The notes under the pieces are model-generated. The model made no database searches. It was not told the origin of the DNA and saw only the letters and a list, made by a program, of their open reading frames with translations. This document shows positions 9,041 through 17,667 of a stretch of 64,000 bases of DNA, piece after piece. Origin of the DNA: CAIYWZ01 sp964497925 (lineage in GTDB: Bacteria; Pseudomonadota; Alphaproteobacteria; CAIYWZ01); the NCBI GenBank assembly GCA_964497925.1, contig CAZCFE010000002.1, forward strand, positions 1 through 64,000. The letters are read 5' to 3'. Both the position numbers and the translations under genes were made by a program. Every line of letters starts with the position of its first letter. Within the stretch, counting starts at the first letter, position 1.

Positions 9041-9460
9041 ATGTTGACCGCTCTTTTCGCAAGTTCTACTCAAACGTCTGTTGCAAGCAATGCAGAACCA
9101 AATTCTGTTATGATGTTGGCCCCTTTTGTTCTAATTTTTGGAATTTTTTATTTTCTTGTGATTCGCCCTCAAAACAAAAGAATCAAAACACAACAACAAG
9201 AACAGGCTCAAATGTTGTCAGCTTTAAAAAAAGGTGATCAAATTATGACGGCAGGCGGTGTATTTGCAACTGTTCATAAAATGATTAATGACGAACAAAT
9301 TGAAATTGAAATATCGCAAGGCGTTTATGTGAAAATGTTAAAAACAATGATTTCAAAATCTTTGTCTGCAGGGGCAGTCGATCAACAAGAAGTATCAGAA
9401 AAAGTTGCTCCAAAAGCAAAAGCCCTGCGCGCTGTTACCAAAAAAGATAAAGGTGCATAA
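9041..9460 (+). CDS. yajC: Sec translocon accessory subunit YajC
   Basis: YajC is a small single-pass membrane protein that associates with SecDF. The 139-residue protein has one membrane helix (PFVLIFGIFYFLVIRPQ, about 28-44) and the family motif RPQNKR, followed by GDQIMTAGGVFATV. The cytoplasmic tail is Lys-rich. GGAG lies upstream of the ATG. It begins the yajC-secD-secF operon, the usual alphaproteobacterial order. Confidence 0.95.
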   Translation: MLTALFASSTQTSVASNAEPNSVMMLAPFVLIFGIFYFLVIRPQNKRIKTQQQEQAQMLSALKKGDQIMTAGGVFATVHKMINDEQIEIEISQGVYVKMLKTMISKSLSAGAVDQQEVSEKVAPKAKALRAVTKKDKGA

Positions 9461-9463
9461 ATA

Positions 9464-11038
9464 ATGAGAATTCCAAAGTGGAAAGTATTCTTAATCTTAG
9501 GGACTTGTTTTTTAGGGGTTTTATTTTTAATTCCTAATTTTTTAAACAAGGATACTATCAAACAGATGCCTTCTTTTTTGCAAAAGCAACTGGTTTTGGG
9601 GCTTGATTTACAAGGCGGATCTCAGTTGCTTATGGAGGTTGATCTAAAAGGAGCTCTTCGAGACAGAATGCTTTCTGAGGTGGATGAAATCAGGTCAGTT
9701 TTGCGTAAAGGTAAATTTGGATACTTGAACTTGGCAGTTATTGGAGACAAAGAGAACCCTGCGATCTCTTTTACAGCAAGGGATCCAGAAAATATTGAAA
9801 AAATAAAAAAAGCCCTTCTTGAGCTGAATAATCACTTTATTCCTGATATTCAAGGGAGTATTTTTAAAATAAAATACTCAGATGCTTATATTGAAGAAAG
9901 GAATAGATCCGTCCTAGATTTATCAATTGGTATTATTAGCCGGCGTATTGACGAAGATGGAACCAAAGAAATTTCAGTTCAGCGCCAAGGTGATAGCAGA
10001 ATTTTAATTCAACTTCCAGGTGTTGCTAATCCAGAAGATGCAAAAGCTATTTTAAATCGCACAGCTAAGATGAATTTTCATATGGTAGATGATTCTGCAT
10101 CTATAGAAGATGCCATTAAAGGAAAGCTCCCGCCTGGGACCGAGCTTCTATACGAAGAGAGAAAAGGTGGTCAACCTATCCCATGCATCATTAAAAAGAC
10201 ACCATTTTTAAGTGGTGAAAACTTAGTGGATGCATCTGTTGGATCAGATCCTGAGGCAGGGATTTCTGTTAATCTCAAATTTGATGCAACAGGGGGGCGT
10301 AAGTTTGGCCTTGCAACACGCGAGAATATTGGAAAAAGATTTGCGATTGCTCTTGATAATAAGATTTTAAGTGCGCCAATGATCCAGAGTGCAATAGAAG
10401 GTGGGTCTGGAAGAATTACCGGAAGATTTACTGTGGAAGAGGCCGCACAACTTTCTCTTTTGATGCGTTCAGGTGCGTTACCTGCTGCATTGACAGTTCT
10501 TTCAGAAAACACCGTTGGTCCTGATTTAGGTGCGGATTCCATTTATGATGGTAAAAAAGCAACTCTAATTTCAATCGCACTTGTTGCTGTGTTTATGGTT
10601 ATTGCATATTCATTATTTGGGTTTATTGCAAATATTGCTTTGATCTTCAATATTATCCTTTTGATTGCTGGAATGACTTTGATTCAAGCAACTTTAACAT
10701 TGCCAGGAATTGCAGGAATTGCGTTAACAATTGGTATGGCAGTTGATGCAAATGTGTTGATTTTTGAGAGGATTAAAGAAGAAATTCGCAATGGTCGAAA
10801 ACTAATAACAGCTATTGACTTAGGATATAATCGCGCAATGGCAACAATTTGGGATTCCAATATTACAACGCTTTTTGGCGCTGCGCTTCTTTATATTTTT
10901 GCAACGGGCCCTGTGAAAGGGTTTGCTGTGACATTGGCAATGGGAATTGTTATTTCTATGTTTACGGCTGTTTCGTTGACGCGTGTCATTACATCTTGGT
11001 GGCTTAGTATTGCCAAACCTAAAAAATTACCCATTTGA
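9464..11038 (+). CDS. secD: Protein translocase subunit SecD
   Basis: SecD uses the proton-motive force to pull exported proteins through SecYEG. The 524-residue protein has a first membrane helix (about 7-25), the SecD motif LGLDLQGG, the periplasmic P1 domain with its ferredoxin-like halves, and five C-terminal membrane helices. The conserved intramembrane segment GIALTIGMAVDANVLIFERI contains the proton-relay Asp. The gene lies 3 nt downstream of yajC and its TGA is near the secF start. Confidence 0.96.
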   Translation: MRIPKWKVFLILGTCFLGVLFLIPNFLNKDTIKQMPSFLQKQLVLGLDLQGGSQLLMEVDLKGALRDRMLSEVDEIRSVLRKGKFGYLNLAVIGDKENPAISFTARDPENIEKIKKALLELNNHFIPDIQGSIFKIKYSDAYIEERNRSVLDLSIGIISRRIDEDGTKEISVQRQGDSRILIQLPGVANPEDAKAILNRTAKMNFHMVDDSASIEDAIKGKLPPGTELLYEERKGGQPIPCIIKKTPFLSGENLVDASVGSDPEAGISVNLKFDATGGRKFGLATRENIGKRFAIALDNKILSAPMIQSAIEGGSGRITGRFTVEEAAQLSLLMRSGALPAALTVLSENTVGPDLGADSIYDGKKATLISIALVAVFMVIAYSLFGFIANIALIFNIILLIAGMTLIQATLTLPGIAGIALTIGMAVDANVLIFERIKEEIRNGRKLITAIDLGYNRAMATIWDSNITTLFGAALLYIFATGPVKGFAVTLAMGIVISMFTAVSLTRVITSWWLSIAKPKKLPI

Positions 11039-11049
11039 GAGGGATTCTT

Positions 11050-11976
11050 ATGTCTTTAAACTTTATACCAGTTAATACAAAAATTGATTTCATGCGTTAT
11101 AAAATAATATTTTTTCTAATATCATTAGTAATGGTTTTTGGGACTATCGGGCTTGTTTGGCAAAAAGGCCTTAACTATGGAGTTGATTTTAAGGGAGGGT
11201 TCCTTATTTCAATTCGCACCATTGAGTCAGCAGATATTGCAGATTTGAGATCCAAGCTTTCTAAAATGAATCTGGGAGAAGTATCGATTCAAGAAATGGG
11301 AAGTGCTAAAGATGTTCAGATAAAAATTGAACGTCAACCAGGTGGGGATGAAGCTCAAAATGTAGCCCTTACTAAAATTAAGAGTGGCCTTGGGGCAGGG
11401 GTTGAATATAGGACTGTTGAAACAGTTGGACCAAAAGTAGGTCAAGAGCTTATTAACAACGCTATTAAAGCTGTTATTTGGGCTATGATTGGGATGCTTA
11501 TTTATGTTTGGTTTAGATTTGAGTGGCAATTTTCGGTGTCGTCAATTGTTGCAATTTTTCATGATTGTGTCGCAATTTTGGGAATGTATGTTCTTTTTGG
11601 AATGGAGTTTAACACAACAGCAATTATGGCGATTTTGGTGACAGCAGGATATTCTATTAATGATACTATTGTAATTTTTGACCGTATTCGTGAAAACCTA
11701 GTTAAGTATAAAAAAATGCCTATAAGCGAACTTATTAACGTAAGCATTAATGAAACATTATCCAGAACTATTTTAACATCATCTACGACATTGCTTGCTT
11801 TAGGGGCTCTGTATGTTTTTGGTGGGGATACAATTTCTACTTACAGTCTTCCAATTATGGTTGGGGTGGGAGTTGGGACGTATTCTTCTATTTTAATCGC
11901 AGCCCCGTTTTTGGTTCATTTAGGGTTTAAAAAAGAAAGATATAAAAATATTTTGAAAGATGAAAAACCTTCTTAA
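11050..11976 (+). CDS. secF: Protein translocase subunit SecF
   Basis: SecF pairs with SecD in the six-plus-six helix proton-driven complex. The 308-residue protein has the GVDFKGG signature after the first helix and the conserved ILVTAGYSINDTIVIFDRIREN segment. The frame opens at TTG 11035, but the ATG at 11050 has AGAGGG 7 nt upstream and is preferred. It starts 11 nt after secD. Confidence 0.95.
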   Translation: MSLNFIPVNTKIDFMRYKIIFFLISLVMVFGTIGLVWQKGLNYGVDFKGGFLISIRTIESADIADLRSKLSKMNLGEVSIQEMGSAKDVQIKIERQPGGDEAQNVALTKIKSGLGAGVEYRTVETVGPKVGQELINNAIKAVIWAMIGMLIYVWFRFEWQFSVSSIVAIFHDCVAILGMYVLFGMEFNTTAIMAILVTAGYSINDTIVIFDRIRENLVKYKKMPISELINVSINETLSRTILTSSTTLLALGALYVFGGDTISTYSLPIMVGVGVGTYSSILIAAPFLVHLGFKKERYKNILKDEKPS

Positions 11977-11995
11977 CCTTTAATTGAATAATCAT

Positions 11996-12943
11996 ATGGA
12001 ATATTTAGAAGAGTATATCACTCAAGATATAGACAAACAAAGAGCAGATATAGCATTATCTGCTCTTTTTCCTTCGCTTAGTAGAACACGTATTCAAACC
12101 TTGATTAAGCTTGGTTTTGTTTTTGTAAACCAAACTCGTCTTGAATCTCAAAAAAAAATTATGAATGTGGGAGATCATATTGGGATTGAAATTCCAAGTA
12201 TTGAGATTTCACAGGTTTTTCCTGAGAATATTCCTTTAAAAATAATTTATGAAGATGATGATATTATCGTAATTGATAAACCTGCCGGTATGGTGGTTCA
12301 TCCAGCGCCTGGTCATTATACAGGAACGCTTGTTCATGCTTTGCTATATCATTGCGGAGACTCTCTTCAAGGCATTAGTGGAGTTAGATATCCAGGAATT
12401 GTTCATAGATTAGATCGATATACAAGTGGCCTGATGGTTGCAGCAAAGACAGAACATGCTCACCATCATTTATGTGAGCAACTAAAAGATCGATCTTTAA
12501 AAAGAGTGTATCATGCGGTTTGTTGGGGGATTTTTCATGATACGGAAGGGGTAGTTAATGCTCCAATCACTAGATCTCCTTATGAGCGTCAGAAAATGGG
12601 TGTTACACATTATGGTAAAGAAGCCATTACGCATTATAAAGTTTTAAAGACACTTAAAGATAAAATCAGCCTTGTTGAGTGCAAGCTTGAAACAGGCCGA
12701 ACTCATCAAATAAGGGTACATTTGACTCATATTAAACATGCTTTACTTGGAGATTCTTTTTATGGAAAATGTAATAAAGGCTTAAAAGATATCATTGATT
12801 ATGACCCAGAAATTTGGACTGATTATCGACAAGCTTTGCATGCTGTGAACCTTGGTTTAATTCATCCAAAAACAGGAAAGTCTTTATTTTTTGAATGTGC
12901 TTATCCGGAAGATTTGATTTACTTATTAGATAAATTTAATTAA
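11996..12943 (+). CDS. rluD: 23S rRNA pseudouridine synthase, RluD/RluA type
   Basis: Members convert uridines to pseudouridine; RluD acts on helix 69 of 23S rRNA. The protein has an N-terminal S4 RNA-binding domain (LSRTRIQTLIKLGFVFVNQ) and the catalytic motif HRLDRYTSGLM containing the active-site Asp, slightly altered from the usual HRLDKDTSG. LETGRTHQIRVH is the second family motif. The open frame starts at TTG 11984; ATG 11996 is used here. Neither has a good ribosome site. It closely follows secF, so the two may share a transcript. RluC or RluA specificity cannot be excluded. Confidence 0.88.
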   Translation: MEYLEEYITQDIDKQRADIALSALFPSLSRTRIQTLIKLGFVFVNQTRLESQKKIMNVGDHIGIEIPSIEISQVFPENIPLKIIYEDDDIIVIDKPAGMVVHPAPGHYTGTLVHALLYHCGDSLQGISGVRYPGIVHRLDRYTSGLMVAAKTEHAHHHLCEQLKDRSLKRVYHAVCWGIFHDTEGVVNAPITRSPYERQKMGVTHYGKEAITHYKVLKTLKDKISLVECKLETGRTHQIRVHLTHIKHALLGDSFYGKCNKGLKDIIDYDPEIWTDYRQALHAVNLGLIHPKTGKSLFFECAYPEDLIYLLDKFN

Positions 12944-12975
12944 ATTTCATGATGTTTATAATATAATTTAAAATA

Positions 12976-13001
12976 AAAGTATTAACATATATTAATACTT
13001 T
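12976..13001. terminator. AT-rich 10-bp hairpin downstream of rluD
   Basis: AAAGTATTAA and TTAATACTTT form a perfect 10-bp stem with a 6-nt loop between the rluD stop and the next gene. It is followed by CTTAAAA rather than a T-run, so it is a weak terminator candidate or an mRNA 3'-end stabiliser. Confidence 0.35.
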
Positions 13002-13078
13002 CTTAAAAAAAATATGATAACTCTTATTTAAATAAGAAAAAGCCATTGCGTTATATAATTAACAAAGGAGTGCAAATC

Positions 13079-13936
13079 ATGAAAAAAGCCCTTTTTATTT
13101 TATGCTTGAGTGTCTCATTTCAGAGTCTTCATGGATTAGCTATTGCTGGCGTGGTTGCTGCTGGGGCTGGGATTGAGGTTGCCAAAGAAGTAGGAAAATC
13201 TTGTTGTCTTCCTTTTTTGAGGTGGTGTACAGGGTCTATACATGATGTATTGACTCCTGATGATCAAAAGGATCTTTTGAAGAGAAAAAATCAAGAGAAG
13301 GTGGGTGGGCCAACTTTTATTAATTGTAATGTGAATATCATACAAAACCAAGATGTAATTGATGTTGAGCGATCATTCCCTGCGTCTCATCATAAAAAAG
13401 ACTTCACCTTTCATGATGAGCTGACTATGCTTGATAGGAAAAGAGTAGAGATTTTTTCTGTGCCTCTTACTTCAGAAATCAGTACTTTAGTATTTGAGGA
13501 TGATGATTATACATTAGAAATAAAAGGTGCAATTAAAAGATCTAATTCTAAGGAGTTTGATTTTCTGTTTGCTCATAATGCGATTTCTCATTTTCAAGAA
13601 GACGAAAGAGATTATTTTCATGGGGTAATACACACATTGAACTATGCTGCGAAGGTTCGTAATGACCCAGAAGAGGGTTTATTTGTAACTCGTTCAGGAC
13701 GAAAGGTTTATAAATTTGACAAGAAATATTTTGTTCCATTGACTCATGATGAAGAAAAAGATCTTCATGTTATTCATAAAGTTTGTAAAACAAATAAGTT
13801 TGTAGATGAAGTAGAAGAACATGCTGAACACCTTGCGCAAATGGATCTTCATGAGCTTATCTATGGTGATGATCACCATCGTTCTAGCTCTCCTGCTGGA
13901 GTTGATGACATTCAATTTTGGGATACTTCGAGATAA
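13079..13936 (+). CDS. Exported protein of unknown function, paralogue of the protein at 1-564
   Basis: The 285-residue product starts at an ATG with a textbook AAAGGAG site 8 nt upstream (the frame opens earlier at TTG 13046). It has a signal peptide (KKALFILCLSVSFQSLHG) and a Gly/Ala/Val-rich hydrophobic segment. Then comes the core KSCCLPFLRWCTGSIHDVL, almost identical to that of the truncated protein at 1-564. A second shared block is GAIKRSNSKEFDFLF. The remainder is acidic and His-rich near the C-terminus (HAEHLAQMDLHELIYGDDHH). No known domain is recognised. It is followed by a strong terminator, so it is probably a single-gene transcript. Confidence 0.85.
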   Translation: MKKALFILCLSVSFQSLHGLAIAGVVAAGAGIEVAKEVGKSCCLPFLRWCTGSIHDVLTPDDQKDLLKRKNQEKVGGPTFINCNVNIIQNQDVIDVERSFPASHHKKDFTFHDELTMLDRKRVEIFSVPLTSEISTLVFEDDDYTLEIKGAIKRSNSKEFDFLFAHNAISHFQEDERDYFHGVIHTLNYAAKVRNDPEEGLFVTRSGRKVYKFDKKYFVPLTHDEEKDLHVIHKVCKTNKFVDEVEEHAEHLAQMDLHELIYGDDHHRSSSPAGVDDIQFWDTSR

Positions 13937-13954
13937 AAAGCCTTAAAAGTAGAG

Positions 13955-13997
13955 AATAAAGGGAGGGTGTAGATTCCTCCCTTTATTTCCTTTTTTT
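13955..13997 (+). terminator. Rho-independent terminator after the exported-protein gene
   Basis: A perfect 12-bp stem, AATAAAGGGAGG with CCTCCCTTTATT, and a 9-nt loop are followed by TCCTTTTTTT. It ends the plus-strand gene at 13936 and slightly overlaps the end of znuB on the other strand. Confidence 0.9.
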
Positions 13998-14765
13998 AAT
14001 TAAAGTGACAAGAAAAATAACAAAACTGGTTGTTATGATTGCAGGGCCTACGGGTAAGTCAAACATAAAAGAGCAAACACACCCACCTGCAGAGCTTAAC
14101 ATGCCAAAAATAGACGCTCTGGTTACCATTCCTTCTGGCGTATTTGAAAGATGTATGGCCGATAGGGAAGGAATCAAAAGTAAGCCAATAATTAACAAAG
14201 CTCCAGCAATTTTAATACTTAAAGCGATCACCCCCCCAAGCAGAATGGTCAGAATGCTTTTTAAAAATTTAACTGGAACACCTTCAATTTGAGCAAGTTC
14301 TTCATGAAAGGTCATAAGTAAAAATGGCCTCCAAAGAACAATAAAATTAATAATAAGGAAAAGCCCTCCACCAATCATCCAAAAAATATCTTGAGATGAA
14401 ATGGAAAGTAAATCACCAAACAAGATTTGATGGAATTTAATAGTTTGTATGTTCATTTTTGATAATAAAATAACCCCAATGCTTAGGGTTGCATACGAAA
14501 GAGCCATCATTAAATGTTCAGGTTGATATCTATTAAATCGAAGTCTGTGAAATATAAGACTTAAGATTGTGGTAAAGAATAAATAGATAATCAAAAGTGG
14601 GGTGCTGGAAAAATATGCCAATACCATAGCCAAAATTGCTGAATGCGATAACATGTCTCCCATTAAAGCCATTCTTTGCCATACGACCAAAGATCCAAAG
14701 GGTCCAGATAGAAACCCTAGAAAAATTGAAATAAAAAGTGTTTTAAGAAAAAAAATATCAAGCAT
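13983..14765 (-). CDS. znuB: Zinc/manganese ABC transporter permease (ZnuB type)
   Basis: This is the membrane subunit of a metal-uptake ABC transporter of the ABC-3 family. The 260-residue protein has seven or eight hydrophobic helices and the family region FGSLVVWQRMALMGDMLSHSA close to the N-terminus. The frame opens at 14810, but the ATG at 14765 overlaps the znuC stop (ATGCTTGA) and gives the normal family N-terminus. No znuA binding-protein gene is adjacent. Zinc versus manganese specificity is inferred from the His-rich tail of the partner ATPase. Confidence 0.87.
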   Translation of the reverse strand: MLDIFFLKTLFISIFLGFLSGPFGSLVVWQRMALMGDMLSHSAILAMVLAYFSSTPLLIIYLFFTTILSLIFHRLRFNRYQPEHLMMALSYATLSIGVILLSKMNIQTIKFHQILFGDLLSISSQDIFWMIGGGLFLIINFIVLWRPFLLMTFHEELAQIEGVPVKFLKSILTILLGGVIALSIKIAGALLIIGLLLIPSLSAIHLSNTPEGMVTRASIFGMLSSAGGCVCSFMFDLPVGPAIITTSFVIFLVTLIKKRK

Positions 14766-15444
14766 CGTGTGTGTGATCATGGTGATGTGTGTAATATGAA
14801 AGTGGACCAAAAAGGTTTAAATATGAGGGGTCTGATGCAACATCATCAGGATGGCCTGAACAGCAAATATGTTGGTTTAAGCAAATGACACGATTTGATC
14901 TTGAAAATACTAGATGTAAATCGTGCGACACTAGAATGACAGAACATTTTGTTAATTGCTGGAAATGAATCAATTTTTCATAAAGAATCTTTTGTCCAGA
15001 TACGTCGACTCCTTGAGTGGGCTCATCTAAAATTAAAACATTGGGTTCTTGTAAAAATGCGCGAGTCATGAGCACACGCTGCAACTCCCCCCCTGAAAGA
15101 GAAAACATTTGGGAATTCATCAAAGGGGTAATATGAAAAATATCTTGTGTGAGTTTTCTCTCGATGGTTTTGAGGAATCTGTCAACTGTCATTGGGAATG
15201 AGGGATCGATATTAAATTTTTGAGGAACGTACCCCAGTTTTATATGATCGCGTCGTTTTATTATTCCTGATGTGGGAGATAAAATGCCAAGTAAAAGTTT
15301 AATGAATGTGGATTTCCCAGCGCCATTTGGGCCAATAATTGTGACAATTTCTCCTGAGTAAAAATCAAGGGTTAAATGATCAAGGATCGTTTTATCTGAT
15401 TTTTTGTATGAAACATTTTGTACGGAAAAATCAATTTCTTGCAT
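14758..15444 (-). CDS. znuC: Zinc/manganese ABC transporter ATPase (ZnuC type)
   Basis: The 228-residue ATPase powers the ZnuB permease. Walker A is GPNGAGKST, the signature is LSGGELQR and Walker B is VLILDEPTQGVD. The C-terminus ends with a His-rich string (HHHDHTHDA), a feature seen in zinc-handling proteins. It overlaps the ABC exporter gene upstream by 14 nt and znuB downstream by 8 nt, so the three are likely one transcript. Confidence 0.9.
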   Translation of the reverse strand: MQEIDFSVQNVSYKKSDKTILDHLTLDFYSGEIVTIIGPNGAGKSTFIKLLLGILSPTSGIIKRRDHIKLGYVPQKFNIDPSFPMTVDRFLKTIERKLTQDIFHITPLMNSQMFSLSGGELQRVLMTRAFLQEPNVLILDEPTQGVDVSGQKILYEKLIHFQQLTKCSVILVSHDLHLVFSRSNRVICLNQHICCSGHPDDVASDPSYLNLFGPLSYYTHHHDHTHDA

Positions 15445-17188
15445 TTTGTTGATCCCATAAATTATAGTAAATACCTTGTTTTTGAAGCAAGTCTTGATGT
15501 TTTCCTTTTTCGATTATCTTTCCTGCTTGCAATACAATGACTTCATCTGCATGTTCAATCGTGGAGAGTCTGTGCGCAATGATAATTGTTGTTCGGCCTT
15601 TGGAAATTTGATTCAAATTAATTTGTATTTCTTTTTCTGTGGCCGTATCAAGAGAAGATGTTGCTTCATCGAAAATAAAAATAGGTGAATTTTTAAGAAC
15701 AAGGCGTGCAATTGAAATACGTTGTTTTTCTCCGCCTGATAATCTTAAGCCGCGTTCTCCAACCAAAGTATCATAGCCTTGTGGAAGGGAAATAATGAAA
15801 TCGTGAATTTGCGCTTGTTTTGCAGCATTGATAACATCCTCATGACTAGAATTTATTTTTCCATAAAGAATATTATAATAAATTGTATCATTGAATAGGA
15901 CTGTGTCTTGGGGAACAACTCCAATAATAGAGTGGACAGATTCTTGAGTTGCATTTTCAATGATTTGATCATCGATACATATTTCTCCAATAGTTGGATC
16001 AAAAAAGCGAAATAGGAGTTTTCCAATTGTAGATTTTCCAGATCCCGTTTCTCCAACAATAGCAAGAGTTGTTCCTCCCTTGATATCAAAGGAAATATCT
16101 TTTAAAATTTCCCTATCTGGATTGTATGAAAAGCAAACATTTTTAAAAAAAACCGATCCATGTGTGACTTTTATTTCTTTGGCATTTGGGACATCTTTTA
16201 GTTTAGGAATTATCTTTAAAAAAGAAAACATGTCTTCCATTGATGTTAGTGAATTTCTGACTTCCCTATATGCAAACCCAAGCATAAAAAGAGGGATATA
16301 CAGCTGAATTAAAAGGGTATTAATTAAAACAAAATCTCCAATGGTCATTGTTTTTTCTTGAATTTCTTGTATGGCAAAAACCATAATAATTCCAAGACCA
16401 AGAGCCACTATCGCACTTTGTCCTGTATTGAGTAAAGACCCAAAAACATCATTTTTAATGGCATTTTTTTGATAGATTTTTAAAGATTCATCCAAACGTT
16501 TTGATTCTAATTTCTCATTATTAAAATATTTAACTGTCTCATAATTTAAAAGGCTATCGATGAGTTTTGCGTTTGCCTGTCCATCTGATTCGTTCATTAT
16601 GCGAACATAATTGATTAAGTATTTTGTAATCAAAAAAGTATAGCTTATATAGGAGACAACAAAGAAAAGGCTGATGATGCCGTATGAAATACCATAATTT
16701 ATCCATAAAATAATAAAGACAATTGTAATCTCGCAAAGAACAGGCATTAAATTAAATAAAGACATCCGAAAAAACATTTGTATGCCTTTAATTCCCCTAT
16801 CAAGAGTTCGATTCAATCCGCCAGTTTGTCTGTTTAAATGAAAATCTAGGTCTAGTTTGTGTAAGTGTTCAAAAACTGTAATACCTAAGTCCCGGACTAT
16901 TTTTTGAGTGACTTTTGAGAAAACGCCATCTCTTAGTTCGTTACAGACTTGACTCATCACGCGCGTCACTGCATAAAATATAACCGTGTAAATTAAAAAC
17001 TTCAAAGGCTTGCTTTCAATGATTCCATCCACAATCCATTTAAATGAAAAAGGGGTAAATGCAGAGAATATTTTTGATAAGATTAAGCACAAAAGAGAAA
17101 TAATTACTCTTGATTTAATCTTGATATCATTTTTTGGCCAAATTCGAGAGAGTAGAAAAGATAATGTATTAATCACGATTAATCTCAT
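15431..17188 (-). CDS. ABC exporter of the Atm1/HMT1 type
   Basis: The 585-residue protein fuses a six-helix export domain (about 1-330) with an ATPase domain: Walker A GETGSGKST, signature LSGGEKQR and Walker B IFIFDEATSSLD. The overall pattern, including WLINRTGGLNR-like text before residue 130 (RQTGGLNRTLDRG), matches the Atm1/ABCB7 group. Mitochondrial members export a glutathione-linked sulfur compound and bacterial ones give heavy-metal tolerance. The start is ATG 17188 (a GTG lies at 17206), overlapping the acetyltransferase gene by 20 nt. The substrate is inferred from family. Confidence 0.85.
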   Translation of the reverse strand: MRLIVINTLSFLLSRIWPKNDIKIKSRVIISLLCLILSKIFSAFTPFSFKWIVDGIIESKPLKFLIYTVIFYAVTRVMSQVCNELRDGVFSKVTQKIVRDLGITVFEHLHKLDLDFHLNRQTGGLNRTLDRGIKGIQMFFRMSLFNLMPVLCEITIVFIILWINYGISYGIISLFFVVSYISYTFLITKYLINYVRIMNESDGQANAKLIDSLLNYETVKYFNNEKLESKRLDESLKIYQKNAIKNDVFGSLLNTGQSAIVALGLGIIMVFAIQEIQEKTMTIGDFVLINTLLIQLYIPLFMLGFAYREVRNSLTSMEDMFSFLKIIPKLKDVPNAKEIKVTHGSVFFKNVCFSYNPDREILKDISFDIKGGTTLAIVGETGSGKSTIGKLLFRFFDPTIGEICIDDQIIENATQESVHSIIGVVPQDTVLFNDTIYYNILYGKINSSHEDVINAAKQAQIHDFIISLPQGYDTLVGERGLRLSGGEKQRISIARLVLKNSPIFIFDEATSSLDTATEKEIQINLNQISKGRTTIIIAHRLSTIEHADEVIVLQAGKIIEKGKHQDLLQKQGIYYNLWDQQNARN

Positions 17189-17666
17189 AAAATTTACAAG
17201 AAACACCTTGATAGTTATCTGTTTTGAAATACTTCATACCACATTTTATCATGACACTGTGAGATCCTGTGTGATTAAGGGGAGCAAAAGCAATGAAACG
17301 GTTGTTGGGTAAATTTTCAAATCCCCATTTTAAAAGCGCAGATGTTGCTTCTGTTGCATATCCAAGTCCCCAAAATTTTTTTAAAAATAAATAACCAATT
17401 TCAACTTGATTGTCACTCGTGATTCCAAATCCCGCTCTGCCAACAAACTCGTTTGTTTTTGAAACAAGGATAAAATCTCCAAAGCCATGTGTTTCGAACA
17501 GGGTTTTATTTTTGTGGATTTTTTCCAGAACTTGTTCTTTGGTTAAGATCCCACTTGGAAAAAAAGAACGCACTTCTGGATCTGAATCAAGTGAATATAT
17601 ATGATCCAGGTCATTTGTTTCGATTGGCCGAAATGATAAACGCTTTGATTCTAGAGTGTATGTCAT
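17169..17666 (-). CDS. GNAT-family N-acetyltransferase (RimJ/RimL-like)
   Basis: The 165-residue protein has the Acetyltransf_3 pattern: TKRL-like start (ESKRLSFRPIETNDLDHIY), a beta-strand VEIGYLFLKKFWGLGYATEA forming the acetyl-CoA pyrophosphate loop, and a late NHTGSHSVMIKCGM helix. This subfamily acetylates ribosomal protein N-termini or small substrates. The exact substrate is unknown. It starts 1 nt after the alr stop and runs into the ABC exporter gene. Confidence 0.85.
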   Translation of the reverse strand: MTYTLESKRLSFRPIETNDLDHIYSLDSDPEVRSFFPSGILTKEQVLEKIHKNKTLFETHGFGDFILVSKTNEFVGRAGFGITSDNQVEIGYLFLKKFWGLGYATEATSALLKWGFENLPNNRFIAFAPLNHTGSHSVMIKCGMKYFKTDNYQGVSCKFYEINRD

Positions 17667-17667
17667 T

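Noticed and set aside
10171..10542. Minus-strand ORF inside secD
   Set aside because: Covers an intact conserved gene; protein has no motif.
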